In this document: positions 1 through 13,478 of the stretch, piece by piece
Numbering within the stretch: the stretch's first letter is position 1
Layout of the letters: each line of letters begins with the position of its first letter
From: Parapristionchus giblindavisi
Lineage: Eukaryota > Nematoda > Chromadorea > Rhabditida > Diplogasteridae
NCBI GenBank assembly: GCA_943737045.1
Contig: CALSFV010000408.1
Location: forward strand, 124,001 to 188,000
Length of the DNA stretch: 64,000 nucleotides
Direction: 5' to 3'
Notes under the pieces: model-generated
Seen by the model: the letters and a program-made list of their open reading frames with translations, nothing else
What the model was told of the DNA's origin: nothing
Databases searched by the model: none
Program-made: the position numbers and the translations under genes

Positions 1-83
1 AATTTAGCTCTATTTTTGAGACCTATATCGCTAATCCCCTGTTACTCTTTTAATTTTCCAACTTTGAGGTAGCCCCTGCCGAC

Positions 84-340
84 ATGTACTGTCAGCGTCT
101 CGCCTTTCCCGCACTCTCCTCACCCGGAGTCCCCTTGGCTCTCCACGCCGAGACCGCCGTCACTGCCCGTGTCATGCATACCTCAGTCGCTCGTCGTGAT
201 ATCGACTCTGGCGCCAAGTACGTCGGAGCAGGAACTGCCACCGTAGGAGTAGCTGGATCCGGAGCTGGCATCGGAAACCTCTTCGGAGCCCTCGTTATCG
301 GATAAGCCCGCAACCCTTCCCTCAAGCAACAGCTCTTCTC
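84..340 (+). pseudogene. ATP synthase c subunit (lipid-binding proteolipid) fragment with internal stop
   Basis: The reading frame from the ATG at 84 encodes a mitochondrial presequence followed by the start of the mature F0 c subunit. The mature start is recognisable from [19 protein letters not shown] and the glycine-rich helix ending GALVIG. In nematode homologues the next residues are Y-A-R-N-P-S-L-K-Q-Q-L-F-S. Here the tyrosine codon is TAA (303-305), but the same frame continues after the stop with ARNPSLKQQLFS to about 338. The second membrane helix, which carries the proton-binding carboxylate, is absent downstream. No intron interrupts the fragment, so it may be a decayed retrocopy or a broken exon. 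A functional gene would need the missing 3' exon and no stop; I found neither before 2.2 kb. The family call is secure and the pseudogene status is likely. Confidence 0.75.
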
Positions 341-2192
341 TTTCGTTCGTGACCATGGTTTGTGATATTTATGATTATTTGTTATATATTATGTCATATA
401 TTCATTCTGAATAATTGAGAATATGGAAAGTAAGTAGGTTTTTGTGGAGTTAGTAAGGATAACGCGAAAGTTCAAATATAATTAGACTTATTAAAGATAA
501 GTAGTGAAGAAGTTAGACAGTTAGATTAAGGTGGTATAACTTGTCTTAGAAGTAAGTATAGTGTAGTGTAAGATATAAACTAAGAAAGTTTACGTGATAC
601 TGACCTTGCTGAATACATATAAGCTAAGCAAGTATGGTAAAATAAACATAATTGCTGATTGTTTTGTATTACGTAATTTGTAACCTCTTATAAATATTGG
701 AATCTTTCAGCTCTACGTGGATAGAATGTGGATATGAAGATGACTAGGATATGAATGAAAGGATGCCGCTTCTATTGACAGGTGCTTATTGATTTAATTG
801 ATTTGGCTTTTACTTTCCCGATTATCGTTGATCATGACAAACTATCGATTCTATTGCTATATAGGCTATTGACAGGCTGCACTTTTGTATTCCTGTACAT
901 CTAGATAAGCAGTTTTCGATTCAAAAGTGATATTGATTGCTGTTTAGAGATTATCGTAGTTCACTATTTGGTAATAATGTGTATTTATTTTAATACAATT
1001 CCACGTAAATCATTGCAGATTCATTGCATGTTGCTCTACTACTGCGCGTCCCAATCGATTCAGCACCACAGAGGGTCCGATTATACACGAATGAAGCGGA
1101 CTTCGAGTGACGAAGACATGATTCAAAAAGGATACAAGATTCTTATGCACATTGTACCACATTCTTGTTAATGATTGAAGATTGTTCATCTTGATCCATT
1201 TGTTGTCCCTATTCTTGTTGATGAATCGATGATATTCTAGATATACTGTGTTATTGGGTGAAACATATATATGAACCACGAGTGAGAACCGGTGGAGGTC
1301 GCTCTACTTGATTATCATAACTCTTTAGCTTATTTATATTATAACAATAGTTATCTAAATCAATATTAAAGTGCACGTTGTGCAGCGAGATTAGGCATAA
1401 AGTCTAGCACATCTTGATCGCGCAGCAAAACGAAAGTGACAAAATCACGGCGGTTCACTGGAGGGAAATCCCTACATTTAACTTTGTCTTGAAGCCTCCC
1501 GCACTACGAAAAATCGGCAAAGTTGTTTTGCACCGGGTGGGATTCGAACCCACGAGGTTCGGATCGCCAGACAAAAGTTCTAACCACTAAGCCATCTCGG
1601 CATGCTACATAACTCGTAGAACTCGATGATGAACGCATGTGGGGGGAGGGACCGCAGCGCGTCGTTGAGCGCGTCGCGTCGCTCCCTCCCCTTACGCTAA
1701 CTATTACCGTATATAATAATGAACTTTCGTGGTAAGACATTTGTTGAACAATTTATCCTGATTTTTAAAAACAGCGAGTCGCTCTTAACTACTGTCCTTG
1801 AACCGCCGTGAAAATGATAATGAGAATGATTAATGTTTTATTGTTCTTTATTCGATAGTTGGGTAAGATTATTATTTCTAACGTTATCAGTATTATGCAC
1901 ATTGTTATGCAGTTCACTTATTAATTGATCATGTCGGTAGCCAAACAAAGATAATAAAATGAAAATTTCATTGATAAATATAGGGAGCCGTAGGGTTCGC
2001 GTCCGCTAAATTCCGCGTGGTGTAGTGTAGTAAAATACTCCGAAAACATGGAGCAAGCTACCGTAATCCACATGATAATTGTTTTGATATTTCCTTACGC
2101 TAATGTTATTATTTAAAGTGTATTATGAATTCGGGAGCAATATTGAAAGCACTTTTATATGAGATCAACTTGTTTTTCGTTTCCCGGTCCCT
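341..2192. other. Intergenic region, no supported gene
   Basis: AT-rich sequence between the ATP synthase fragment and the 3' end of the transporter gene. It holds a tRNA-related sequence (1531-1602, listed separately) and next to it a GC-rich inverted repeat around 1640-1692 (GGGGAGGGA arm pairing with TCCCTCCCC). The stretch 1016-1171 is an open, exon-like segment (AAGATTCTTATGCACATTG near its end) that I cannot assign. Confidence 0.5.
1531..1602 (-). repeat. tRNA-related sequence, probably a SINE or tRNA pseudogene
   Basis: On the minus strand the sequence has a good box A-like D arm (GGCTTAGTGGTTAGAAC) and a perfect T arm/box B (GTGGGTTCGAATCCCAC). The 5' acceptor strand (GCCGAGA) does not pair with the 3' strand (CCGGTGC), and the anticodon arm is irregular. 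It is therefore unlikely to be a working tRNA; a tRNA-derived repeat with pol III promoter elements fits better. Confidence 0.5.
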
Positions 2193-5100
2193 TTAATAAC
2201 ATAAATCAATAAAAAAACAAAACGTACAAGTAATCAATAATCGTCGTGCTTCAGGTATTTGTAATGGGAAGTGTTCGGCTCTATGAATGGCTAGAGCTGG
2301 TCCCCATGAATCATCCGGATTCAACATTGAACGCCATTTCTGAATTAAGAGATCAAAGATCAAAGATTAATCTAACACATAGGTCGAAAAGTATGTTACA
2401 AATCACCAAGCCTGACCGGATATTGAGCGAAAATTTCACAAAAATCGAAAAACCTGACCGGATTTTGAGCCAAAATTTGCCAGAAATCGAAAAACCTGAC
2501 CGGATTTTGAGCCAAATTTGCCAAAAATTGAAAAACCTGACCGGATTTTGAAAACCGATAACCAAGCTATTCGACCTATGATCTAACACAATTGACATTC
2601 AAAGATATAGATATCTACTGCAATATAGTTGAGCAGTTACATTACCGTTAAGATAAATATATAACAATCGTCATTGTTTAAGATAAATTAATCATTAAAT
2701 GTAAATTAATTCTCACTTCTGATAATGTTCCTCGTGCTGATATCAATTCCTCCAAAGCTGCGATGATTATGATGAAAAGAGGAACGGCTGATAATCCCCA
2801 TCTGAGATGAAAAGATTAGAGATCGAAGATCAAGGATTAACAACTAACCCAACGATACTTGTCCAATACGGAAATGCGTAGGCTTCATAGGAGAGTGTTT
2901 CCCACTCATGCCAAACAAATGAGAGAATCAACTGAAAATATCGATTGATTGACATGATTCATCATAACGTAATATCGATTGAATACATGGTTTGCATGTG
3001 TACTGGTGTGGCTAGAACAGAAATGTGCGACAATAATCAGGAGTGTTTATGGACAACGTGCTAAAAGGGAGTAAGAGATAGAGAAGATGAGAGAGTGTGT
3101 GATAAGAAGAGAGTACAGAGATAGAGGGGATGAAGATAAGGACAAATGAATGAGGTTAGAATAGTATGATAGATAGGTAGATAGAGATATAAAGAGAAAT
3201 AGAGAATAGTCTACGTAATCACTAATTGGAACCATAGTTGCAAACTAATACAACATGACAATATAACTACACCATTATAAGCTAGTAATCGATAACTGAC
3301 GCATTACATAGATTGTAAATTGTCTTAAACATCCAAAGACTCACCATATACACGATGGGACACACATACTTCCACAACATTTTCCAGAAGAGATACACCT
3401 AAAGATATATTGATTGATTAAGTTAGTATTAAATATAATGTACGTAGGTGATATGCATGCACGGTTTTCGATATAGCTTGTAAAAACAAAACTATTAGTC
3501 AATAATGTGCTTCATGGTGTTTCGGCTGCTAGTCTAGACACCATAAAGCTTTGAGGAAAATAATGATGAATTAGATAAAATGAATAATGGATCGATAAAC
3601 ATACAGGTGGATAAGATCCCGTCATCCATTTGATATTATCCAATAGATTATCCACACCATATACCCAAGAGATTGCTGTTACCTAATAAGATCATCATCA
3701 GATTACATAACTGGAACCTCATAGATGAGGTGATACACCAAATCAATCGATATTATTGAATAGATCATAAATGTTAACCTCAAGGAAAGCAAGAATGATA
3801 AGAGGCCATCGAAGTGCATAACGATCGAGAATTACCAACCAATAGAGTCCAGCCTGAAGGAAATAATAGTCATTTGAGAGAATTCATGATCTGTATATGT
3901 ATGGTTGTACTTCAGTAATCAACACACAAATAAACACTCAATCATGAAACATGAAAAAAAAACTAGGTTGACCACTATGGAAATAGACAAAAGATGAAAG
4001 ATCAAACCGATGTGCAGAATGGGAGAGACATCATACTCATGATGATACATGTGATAGCAAGAACGTGACGACGACACCTACAAAAAATTTCCAATATTAA
4101 ATATTTTAAAATAATGAATTTATCTATTGTGACACATTATCGTAGAGACATTTATAAAGGTTTAAAATAACTTATAAGATAAATAATAATAATAAAAATA
4201 TTATTCAAAAAAATAAAACCAACTTCCTCAGATGTTCGGCAAAGTGATCACACAACGACGATACGACTGTTTCCACTACGAACAACTACAATATACATAT
4301 TAATTATATAATGAAAAATATATAAATAATGAATGTAAACCAACCAGAGTAGAGTTGATGACCAATGTTAACATAAGGAAGAAGAATCCAGCATAGAGAG
4401 GAGCAGCTGGGAGTTGTGATAATGCCTCAGAGAGGAAGACAAATAGGAGATGAGCACCATCTGATATGAGAACTGTACGGTTACGGTAATCAGATAAGAG
4501 ATTAGACGAGTATTGTAGGGTTACGGTAATCTGCTGAGATTAGGAGAGTACTGTAGGATTACGGTAACCACAGAATATTGTATCTAACGTTTAAAAAAAG
4601 ATAAAATCATCGTATATAGAACGATTAATAAAATCGATTATGAATTTTAAAGCATACCTTTCAATTGAAACTTGTCAATATCCATTGCAAGATGTCTACA
4701 AGTGAATCCAATAGCAGAGAAGGTGAGAACACATGCGGCCAATGAACAAATTATATCCAGAAGAGGAATCAACCACACATCTCTTAATTGAAATATCGAT
4801 TGGAAAACAACCAGAGAAGTGAAGTATACGGTATCGAATTAACTAATATTATTGATAGATCGGATAGAATTGTCGTATATCAGTTGACAATAAAAGAAAG
4901 AAGAAAGTACCTGAGTAGATTGGAATGGAATCGATTATAACTAGAAAGAGTAATCAATCCTCCAGTACAACATGATAAGGAATAGAATGCATGTGCTGCT
5001 GCTTCACCCCATACCTTTAAGAGATTCATCAGATAGTTTAATAGATAGATAGATTGATACATCGGATAGGTAGATAGATGGGAGATATTAAACAAATTTT

Positions 5101-7816
5101 CAAAGATTCATTTAAAAAAAAGGTGATAGAGAACAAATTCATAACAGATTAGATCCGTGTGTTATTTTAGAATCACCAGTGTGGGTATTCGGTGGATCAT
5201 TGTCAACATCAAAAGATTTTAATATGCTATCAATGAAACATCGAATGACCAAGTGAGAATGTTGTGATAGAATAAAAGAGTACATACCCTGATATCTTTG
5301 AGAACATTGAAATCTGGTTTCATGAAATGAATAAGAGCAGGGATTGAACCATCGAGAGTAAGTAAACGAACAATCAATACTCCTAATATGATATATGGAA
5401 CGATAACTATCACATATACTACCTGAAAGGATTGCTATCGTTAGTGACAAAGAAAAAGTCATTTTCATCTTTCAACCAATTAATATCATATCTAATGTGG
5501 TTGTTAAAATGATTTATCGACAAGATACGATAGAACAACAAATTTCATTTAGCTTTTCGTGCCAATAATTGATACATAGACATAGAAAGAATGACTACCT
5601 TTCCACTACTCTTCACTCCTTGAAATAGACAAAGGAATACAGTAACCCATGTGATTTGAACACAGATACCCAGATACCTGTAATGATAATATATTATTAT
5701 TAACATACAGATAGATAATATATCATCTCTACTTTATTGCCTATCATTCTCACATGCAATTAATAATAAAAAACTTTTACATTGGCAGCGTTGTTGTAAC
5801 AGAACAATGTAAATGACTTGCTAATCTTAACATTACTACCGTACGTATTATGGTATCTTAGCATTACTACTATACCTCGTACTACCGAATATAAGCATTA
5901 CTACTGTACTTCGTACTACCGTATCTTATCATTACTAATGTACTTGGTACTACCATATACTCACCAATTAAGTGGTGCAATTTCATCCACTGCAGGAGAG
6001 AGCATGAGTACCTCTCGACTGAAATCAACAATTAATAATGAATCTATTATAATTCGAATTCGAGGTGATAAACATATCAAAATACACCAAAATAAAATAT
6101 TTAAAATAAAAACAACAAAAAAGAAGACGAAACTAACTGAAAGTATTCATGAGATCGTAATGAATCAGCTAGATATCTTTTGATTCCTCCTTCTTCTTCT
6201 ATTAAACATGTTCCATTGATTAACATTGTTCCATTATTTTCTGCACATCTTGCACGTACTGTTGATGTACAATCTACAATTATTATTGTTATTAAATAAA
6301 ATTATAATCGTATTCGTAATACAAATAAATGATTAAACTGGCAAGTGCTAGTCAGGTTGATACAATCAATTATTAGTGATTTCTTGATGTGAAAGTTATA
6401 AAGTACGAATGTGTTGATGAACGAAATATGATTCTGTCATGCCGATGACTACGAAAATGATTACAATCACAATATTTTCCTATTATTTTTGTTTCCACAA
6501 TCCCTCACAATATTAATGAACAGCATTTCCTCTTATAGTACATATTTTGATCAACAAAACATCAATTTGTATAAAAAATGAAAGTAGAAAGAACAAAATA
6601 ATAAATTACTAACTGAGTCCACTCCAACTATTCTCACAATCCGACCAAGGAAGTGAAAATCCAATAGAATTAAATAGATAGAATAAAGTCCAAGATCCTA
6701 TGACTGCTTGATAGATAGCAAGTATTGTTGAAAGGAAGACTGATGAGATACCGATACCTGAATGAATACGATTACGGTAGGTATGGGATGAATAGGAGGA
6801 TTACGGTAGATAAGGAATACGATACAAACAACGAGATACAGTAAGTATTAGAAACCTTTAAAGATCGGTACTGCTTTCCATACACTGATCGCTGCTACAC
6901 TAACAAATTGTCCAAGGGCGACCTGTAATCGATCGATATCATATATACAGTAATCTCTGACACAAACACTGTGCAAATGAGCAATGGGATACCTCAAGGA
7001 AGAAGACAGGAATGGCAGCAACGAATAGACAGATTCCGAAGGGAATCAGAAAGGCCACACCTCCATATTTGTAGACGAGGAAGGGAAAACGCCAGAGATT
7101 GCCTGATATCGATTAGTTGATTGATCGATAAATGATATCTATTGATTGGTCAGGTCAATCGATAAGATGATAAAAGATGAAAAATACCTAATCCAAAGGT
7201 GAAACCAGCAATGGCCAGTAACGAATCTGTTCGACTACTCCAGTTACCACGCATTCTAAACGTGACATTTATGTTTCAATCTTTCATTATTTTCAATTCG
7301 AATAGCATTGATTTGATTTGAACACATCTTCAACTGAACCAATAGAAAACGATGATCTTATGATAAAAGTTCATATTCTTTCAGTGTTATTTACCTATTC
7401 TCATCTCCAGCTCCTGTTGTATCCTCGAAGGGAAACTCGATATCACCTTCTCGTTCGTATTCCTTCATTTTTGTGTCCAACTGCAAATCAATCAATAAGT
7501 CAATATTCTCTCTTTATCTCATTGAGAAATCAGAAGCAGAACACCCAGCAGCTATAACTCTCACTTTACTACCACAGACTAATCTGAGTGAACACATTAG
7601 CCGTTAATACAACTTCCCACACATAAACCATAAAAGAGGACAAAATCTTTAAAAATTGAAAATGAGAGCACTGATCGTGCGAGCAGAACAAAAACAAATA
7701 AAGAGATCATAGACTAAAATGCAAACCTGATGTACAAAAGGAGGTAGAAGGCTCTCATCAACAGCTGTTTGACTTCGTCCACGACGACCTTGATCTGATT
7801 GACTGGAGACGGACAT
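2193..7816 (-). CDS. SLC6-family sodium-dependent neurotransmitter/amino-acid symporter (snf-like), 21 exons
   Basis: Assembled exons (minus strand, high to low): 7816-7727, 7480-7395, 7255-7188, 7102-6993, 6922-6856, 6757-6614, 6273-6138, 6018-5965, 5677-5599, 5422-5288, 5014-4911, 4782-4658, 4460-4345, 4285-4224, 4077-4008, 3853-3779, 3682-3605, 3398-3345, 2931-2849, 2801-2717, 2339-2193. All phases agree, giving about 655 aa, a normal SLC6 length. Hallmarks are the TM1 motif [17 protein letters not shown], extracellular loop 2 with cysteines and N-glycosylation sites, [29 protein letters not shown] in TM8, and the C-terminal [11 protein letters not shown]1 has Gly where monoamine transporters have Asp, so amine transport is unlikely; an amino-acid-type substrate is my inference. 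TM8 reads LVINS, with Asn where GABA and monoamine carriers have the Asp of the second sodium site. It should be a plasma-membrane 12-TM carrier. The last exon's end is the least certain. Confidence 0.88.
2395..2560. repeat. Tandem CCTGACCGGATTTTGA repeat in the last transporter intron
   Basis: About four units of roughly 40 bp share CCTGACCGGATTTTGA followed by a CAAAATTTGCC/AAATCGAAAAA spacer. They lie in the intron between the last two transporter exons. The same motif on the opposite strand occurs near 21135-21192 inside the topoisomerase-like gene, so this is a dispersed family. Confidence 0.7.
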
Positions 7817-10047
7817 CGTCAATGACGATGAGTGGGAATAACTACCTCAAGCTAAAAAGGAAGGAAAGGAGTCATACGCTTATTCATACTGATCGTTTGT
7901 CGAACTTCTCACGATGCGCAAAACAAACAATGGATTGATGCATCCCGGAGGTATTCCAATACCACAACAGGAGAATAAACGAATGATCAAAGCAATAAAC
8001 ATAGATAACTGTAACTGAACATAAATGATCGAGATCGCGATCTAAAATGTAATATATGCGCAGCGCGGGCAGCAACGCGTTCAATCTAGCTATCGGTGTG
8101 TCACATGTGTGACTTTTTTGAATTTCTTGCCTGATATCTTTTTATTTAGTAACTTTTTATTTATTGATTGATATTGGAAAAATTGAATAAGAAATAAAGA
8201 TGTAAAATAAAATATGTATACATCATTATATGTAATACGTCATATACCAACACGAGCAGGGCACTTTCTTTTTTTTAAAATAATTCATTTCATGGTACAA
8301 CCACAATGTTCTATAGGCTGTGAAAGCAAAAACGACCGCTCAACATAGAAACTCTCTCAAATGCAATCGTCTTTCGCTTGTTTCGCTATGGAAACAAAAT
8401 GGCTTGAACCAGAATACTGTGCAACATAAAGATATTTCAACACGTAAATTTGATTGAAATGTTCAAATTTGCACAAGGCTCACTAAAATAGGGACAATGG
8501 ACAGGATTTCTCTTTTAGCTCGTGGAATATGGAAATCTTGAAAGTCTTTTTGATTTTCGATTTGCTTTTTTTTCGTTTGGATATATGAAGTTTTTTTACT
8601 CACGTGTTATCAATCTGTAAGTTATCTTGATGGCGACATTTTATTTGATTCACATCGAATAAAGAAATATGCTCCATCCGAGATCTGCTATAGGTTGGAT
8701 CTTTTGATACTATTACACGTATTGTCATAATCATCGTTAATTTGACAGTATATCTGGAAGGACTCCCGTATTCGATGTCCGTTGTCACAAGGGTCGTATT
8801 CTGTGTTATATGATGAAAGACTGAACATTATCCGAAGGAGGAGTCGAGAAGAAATTGAACATCTTCACTTTCAATACCATTATCGATTTAAAATCATTAT
8901 CGATTAAATTATTATCGATCAAATCATTATCGTAATTATCATTTATTCGACTGTTTCACCTGATATTGTTGCTGTTCTAAGTAATTGCTGTCAGTGAAAT
9001 CGTACTACACTCTAACTTGTCACCCGCAATACAATATTCTACGTTATTGATTTTTGAAATATAAATCTGAGAGTTGTATCATTTCTATTTCTTGTTTATT
9101 TAATGTTCATAGTAAATACACTCAGGGATTTATTTCTTTATTTGCGAAAAAAAAACTAAAAGATGCCCATGCTTAATAATAGGCAGAGATTATTTAACAT
9201 AATATATTATCTAACATAATAGCATTTAGAATAAACAAAATTGTTTTATTTTAAAACATATTGTTTTTCCGATGATCTCAGATTCTATGAAGATATGAAA
9301 CAACTGCAGGAATCATAAATAATATGATTATTTCATTTAAATTATCTAGAAATGAGTCCAAAAGAACGAAACTTTTACTGAACACACTATTCATTCAATA
9401 GAAAATTAACGAACTTATTCACATACTTTTTGTTAGTCTCTGATCACTATAAAATCTTCACTACGATCTAATAAATGACAATCCTTTTACTTTATTCCCA
9501 TTTGTTTATTACGATATCCATTATGATATGATAGACATGAATCATAGACTAGAAAGGAGTGTCCAATAATATCTTCGTATCATATCTCCCTGTTGCCAAG
9601 CTACATACAATTCTTATTCATTTGCTTTATTCTTTGTTCTTTTTTTCAAAATAGCAAATGCACATCGAATGAGTATGTCACACTACTTAAAATTTTAATT
9701 TAAACCGTAATAACGATTGTTAACAATTTTTCTTTGCATAGTTGTTGCATGGTGGATGTATTTTGATTTGAAATCTAATAATTTTTCTATTGGGTTAATT
9801 CCGAGACCATTTAAATGCCATTTTTTGTAGCATACTATACTGGAATTGAATCAAATATGTGGTCAAAAAGCATGTTTTAAAATAGTATTATTTTATTTAT
9901 TCTTAGAGTCACAACGTGATATTAATAAAATATTTGTGTGCCCATTAGTGATATTTCATTCTTCATTACTCTCCATTTCTCTCATTCAAATAATTATCTA
10001 GAGTAAGTACAAATGTGACTTCATTTATATTGAAGAAGAGTCTTCTA
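7817..10047. other. Intergenic region between divergent transporter and chemoreceptor genes
   Basis: 2.2 kb separating the start of the minus-strand symporter from the start of the plus-strand sre-like gene, so it must contain both promoters. It is AT-rich, with T-runs near 8265 and A-runs near 9150 and a short repeated ATTATCGAT motif at 8880-8935. I see no coding exon, RNA gene or clear transposon in it. Confidence 0.5.
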
Positions 10048-13000
10048 ATGGATTTTGGATCGATATCAAGATTATTTGAATGTATTATATCATTTCTTGG
10101 AATTATTCTATTCATATTAGTCACCATCACCATTAGAAATAATGTACTCTTCCATAGAAATCTCAGGTACTTTTATCTAAAAGAAATGTCAAATTTGTAT
10201 TAGAGACGCCGATATTTTTCCAAATACGAAATTTTCTTTTTTCACACCCCTTTGCCATATTCTTTTTGCTGACGAAACATCACTGTTTTAATGATATGAG
10301 AAATAAATAAAAAGAGTTCTGAATGTGAGAAAACTTATTCGTGTGGATATTATTTCGTTTGAAATATGAAAATGTTGCAGATGTATATTAATGTGTTTAT
10401 CGTTCTTTGTAATTTCAATGAATACATTGAATATCACATTTATGATATCTGGAGCTATCAGAGGTTACAAATATCATTAATTAATTTTAATTAAAATTGT
10501 TAATAAGTTTTACCACAACATATGCCAAGAAGAGTAATTGCATAAAATGATATTTTTTTCTCAATAAACATCATCTTCTTCTTGGTATAAAAGATGAAAA
10601 GACTAATGAGGCATTTTAGAGACAAACTTATCAAGATCAAAAGAATGAACAAATATTTATATGTATATTATAAAAATTATAAAAATATATAAAAATTTAG
10701 GAAGTGGACATCGGCATGAAGTCTATCAACAAAATCAGTCTACAATTGAATTCATTGATGCTCTATTATTTGATGTGAGTCTAAGATCATTCAAAGTTGA
10801 TCTTTGATCTTTGTAGATTAGCACTCGTTTCTCATATCTTTGTTGGATAGCATTCTCTACAATATCGATGGAACGAGCTGTGGCCACATATTTCGTTGAA
10901 GATTATGAAAAACGTTTCACTAATATCAAAAGTCAATTTGTCATTGTTCTTGGAATGGTAATTCTTATTCATTCTTCTTAATAAAGTTATCAGACTAAAC
11001 TAAACTACATATTATTTTCAGTTGAGTTTCTACTCTATGGATATCATCATTGAATGTCAGTTCTTTTATTAGATTAAAAATATTATTAATGAAATATCGT
11101 TTTCAGTTTGTATCTCAGAAGCAGTTCTCGCTTTCTTCTCATTTGCTTTCCATCTTCTATTCAATCTTATAGTAAGAGTCTATCATTTACTCCTCTGAAA
11201 ATGTACGAAATGTACGAACATTGGTTTTTAACAGATCACTCAAAGACCTTATAAAAGCTTATTTTTTATAAATATTTTATCTGAATGTCACTATGAAAGT
11301 TCATCTTTCTTTTCCACTTTTCAGTGTTTTCCAATTGTTTACCGCACAAATCTTCGTTATATTAACATCAATTCAACTCTTTCGAGGAAGTTTCAAGTAG
11401 CTGAAAATGTTAGGGTAAGAAGGAATACAAAAACGTTATTACATATATCGTACATGTAAAAATCATTGTCTCATGAACGGTGTGAATGGGTCTGAACGGA
11501 TCAGGCCGATCAAGATTTTGAGCGAGCGATTATGAGCGAACCGAACATTTTCGTAATTTCTCTTTGTTTTCATTGTTTTTCTCTTATTCGAAACTACTAT
11601 ATTAAAATAAATTAGGCCGCAATATTGCCATTTAACAAAAATTATTGCTTTCACTTTGAATAAATTGCCCCAATGAACCAAAATTGACCTAATTATTCAG
11701 CGTATAATCGGAACAGTTTATTCAACGTCCACGCAATGATTTTGGTTAAATGGAAATATTGAGGCCTAATTTATTTTAATATAGTAGATTCGAATAAGAG
11801 AAAAACAATGAAAACAAAGAGAGATTACGAAAATGTTCGGTTAGCTCATAATCGCTCGCTCAAAATCTTGATCGGCCTGATCCGTTCAGACCCATTCACA
11901 CCGTTCATGATACAATGATTTTTACATGTACGATAGATAGATTCAGTATCTCTCAATACAACTGTATCTAGTTTGTGCCCCAATGAATCTGTAGTTATTC
12001 TATAATCAAAAACTATTATAATGACATTTTGAATTCCAAAGCACCGGAAATGAGAAATGCACATATTATAATAATGCGGTTAGGTGCATTAGGATTATCT
12101 TGCCTTCGAAATACGCATTACGATAAAAGAGAAGATCTTACATCATCTTCTATGATATCATATCACACAATGAAAGTTTTATTATGAATTATAAAGGAAC
12201 ACTCCTAATAATCTAAAAGAAAACTCCTCTCATTGATATCTTCTAAAACGTTATCTATAAACGATTGAGTGAGGTCAAAGTCTTCATTTAATAATGATAT
12301 TCATTTAGTCAACTCGTATAATCTTTCCATTATTCTTCTTATGGATCATAACTCAATGGGTTCTATTCCTTATTCTTATCTATTTCTATACATTTCAATC
12401 CACTGATGCTCCTATCTTTGTCAATATTTATTTTCCCGTAAGGAATATTCTACAATTTGAAAAGTTTAAATTTAACTGAAAAGATTTTTCTCTATTTTTC
12501 TGTGATGGTTGCACTTCACGAAACGTGTAGCCCAACCTAGCAATAAGAAAACCGTATTTCCAATTCATATTCGAATGATATGTAGATTAGAGATAGGACA
12601 TTTATATGACGTCGATGAGGAAATGTTGTGTGTCTATGTCATGCAAATTCTGCATAATAATCATTCTTGTGAATGAAAATAATGATTTATTATTGTAGTG
12701 TTCAGCTTCATTTACCTTCTTAATCCCTCTTCTTCTCCTTCGTAAACGATCTATCAGGTACGATTCTCATTATACAAATACATCTGTTTAGTCTCCCATA
12801 GCCATTTATGGAAAACAATATGTTTGTGGGATACAAATTTGTCTGGTACAAAAATGTTATATCAGTTACTAATTTTGATGTATCAATGCTCATATCAATT
12901 ATTATACTAATACATGAATACAATTTTTAAAATATTCTAAAATAACTTTCTTTACATTCTTTCAAAAATAAATTCTTTCAGTGCTCCTCTACTAAAAATA

Positions 13001-13478
13001 CCGTATATTGGTGCGATTCTTTATCTTATTGTTCAGAAAGAAGATAACACTGTATGTTGTTATAACAATATTAAAATATGTCGAAGAAATTGTATACAAA
13101 TAGTTTTGTCTAATGGCATCACACATCATTGACTCATTTATCATCAAACAATACTGTCTCCCTAGTGGTTTAGCTTTCGATAAATACCAATAAGTCTTTT
13201 CGCTAAACAATTATTGCTTATTTTGCAAATGATGCAATCGTAATAGAAGAAGTAACATTACATTGATGACATTGTGAAAGACAACTTTGTCAATTACTAA
13301 ATACATTTAACCCATTAAAAATAAATACTATTGTTATTTGGAGAGATTCTATGATGAGAGTGAAGACATGAAAATATTTGAATAATTTTTTTATCTTCAG
13401 ATAATAAACAGATCAACATTGGAAATAACGAGAACTTATTTCGATAATTATTCACAGCAATGGAGGGTAGAACAATGA
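10048..13478 (+). CDS. Serpentine chemoreceptor, sre-like, copy 1 (11 exons)
   Basis: Exons: 10048-10166, 10381-10463, 10701-10774, 10817-10957, 11022-11055, 11107-11171, 11325-11414, 12309-12437, 12699-12757, 12982-13051, 13401-13478; phases agree throughout, giving 313 aa. Seven hydrophobic segments are visible. Family hallmarks of nematode Sre receptors are the TM3-end motif [17 protein letters not shown] and the third-loop [12 protein letters not shown]. The start was chosen because it aligns with the only ATG of copy 2 (MDF...RNLR). It should be a plasma-membrane odorant or pheromone GPCR of sensory neurons, which is known for the family but not shown here. Intron 7 is enlarged by a foldback element. 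All exons are intact, so it could be functional. Confidence 0.85.
11446..11936. repeat. Palindromic foldback element in intron 7 of sre-like copy 1
   Basis: Two inverted arms of about 200 bp: the left begins TCGTACATGTAAAAATCATT near 11447 and the right ends with its complement near 11935. Arms share a GAACGGTGTGAATGGGTCTG core and enclose a centre derived from the same sequence. It has no coding capacity of its own. It sits wholly within the intron, and the corresponding intron of the second gene lacks it, so it was probably inserted after the gene duplication. Confidence 0.8.

Noticed and set aside
5139..5468. 109-aa minus-strand frame
   Set aside because: Overlaps transporter exon 10 in a wrong frame; the correct frame there is [16 protein letters not shown].
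5818..6183. 121-aa plus-strand open frame
   Set aside because: Antisense to exons 7 and 8 of the minus-strand transporter.
8951..8958. CTGTTTCA, the core of the nematode piRNA (21U-RNA) upstream motif
   Set aside because: A single 8-mer in AT-rich DNA without the surrounding context or a cluster; chance is likely.
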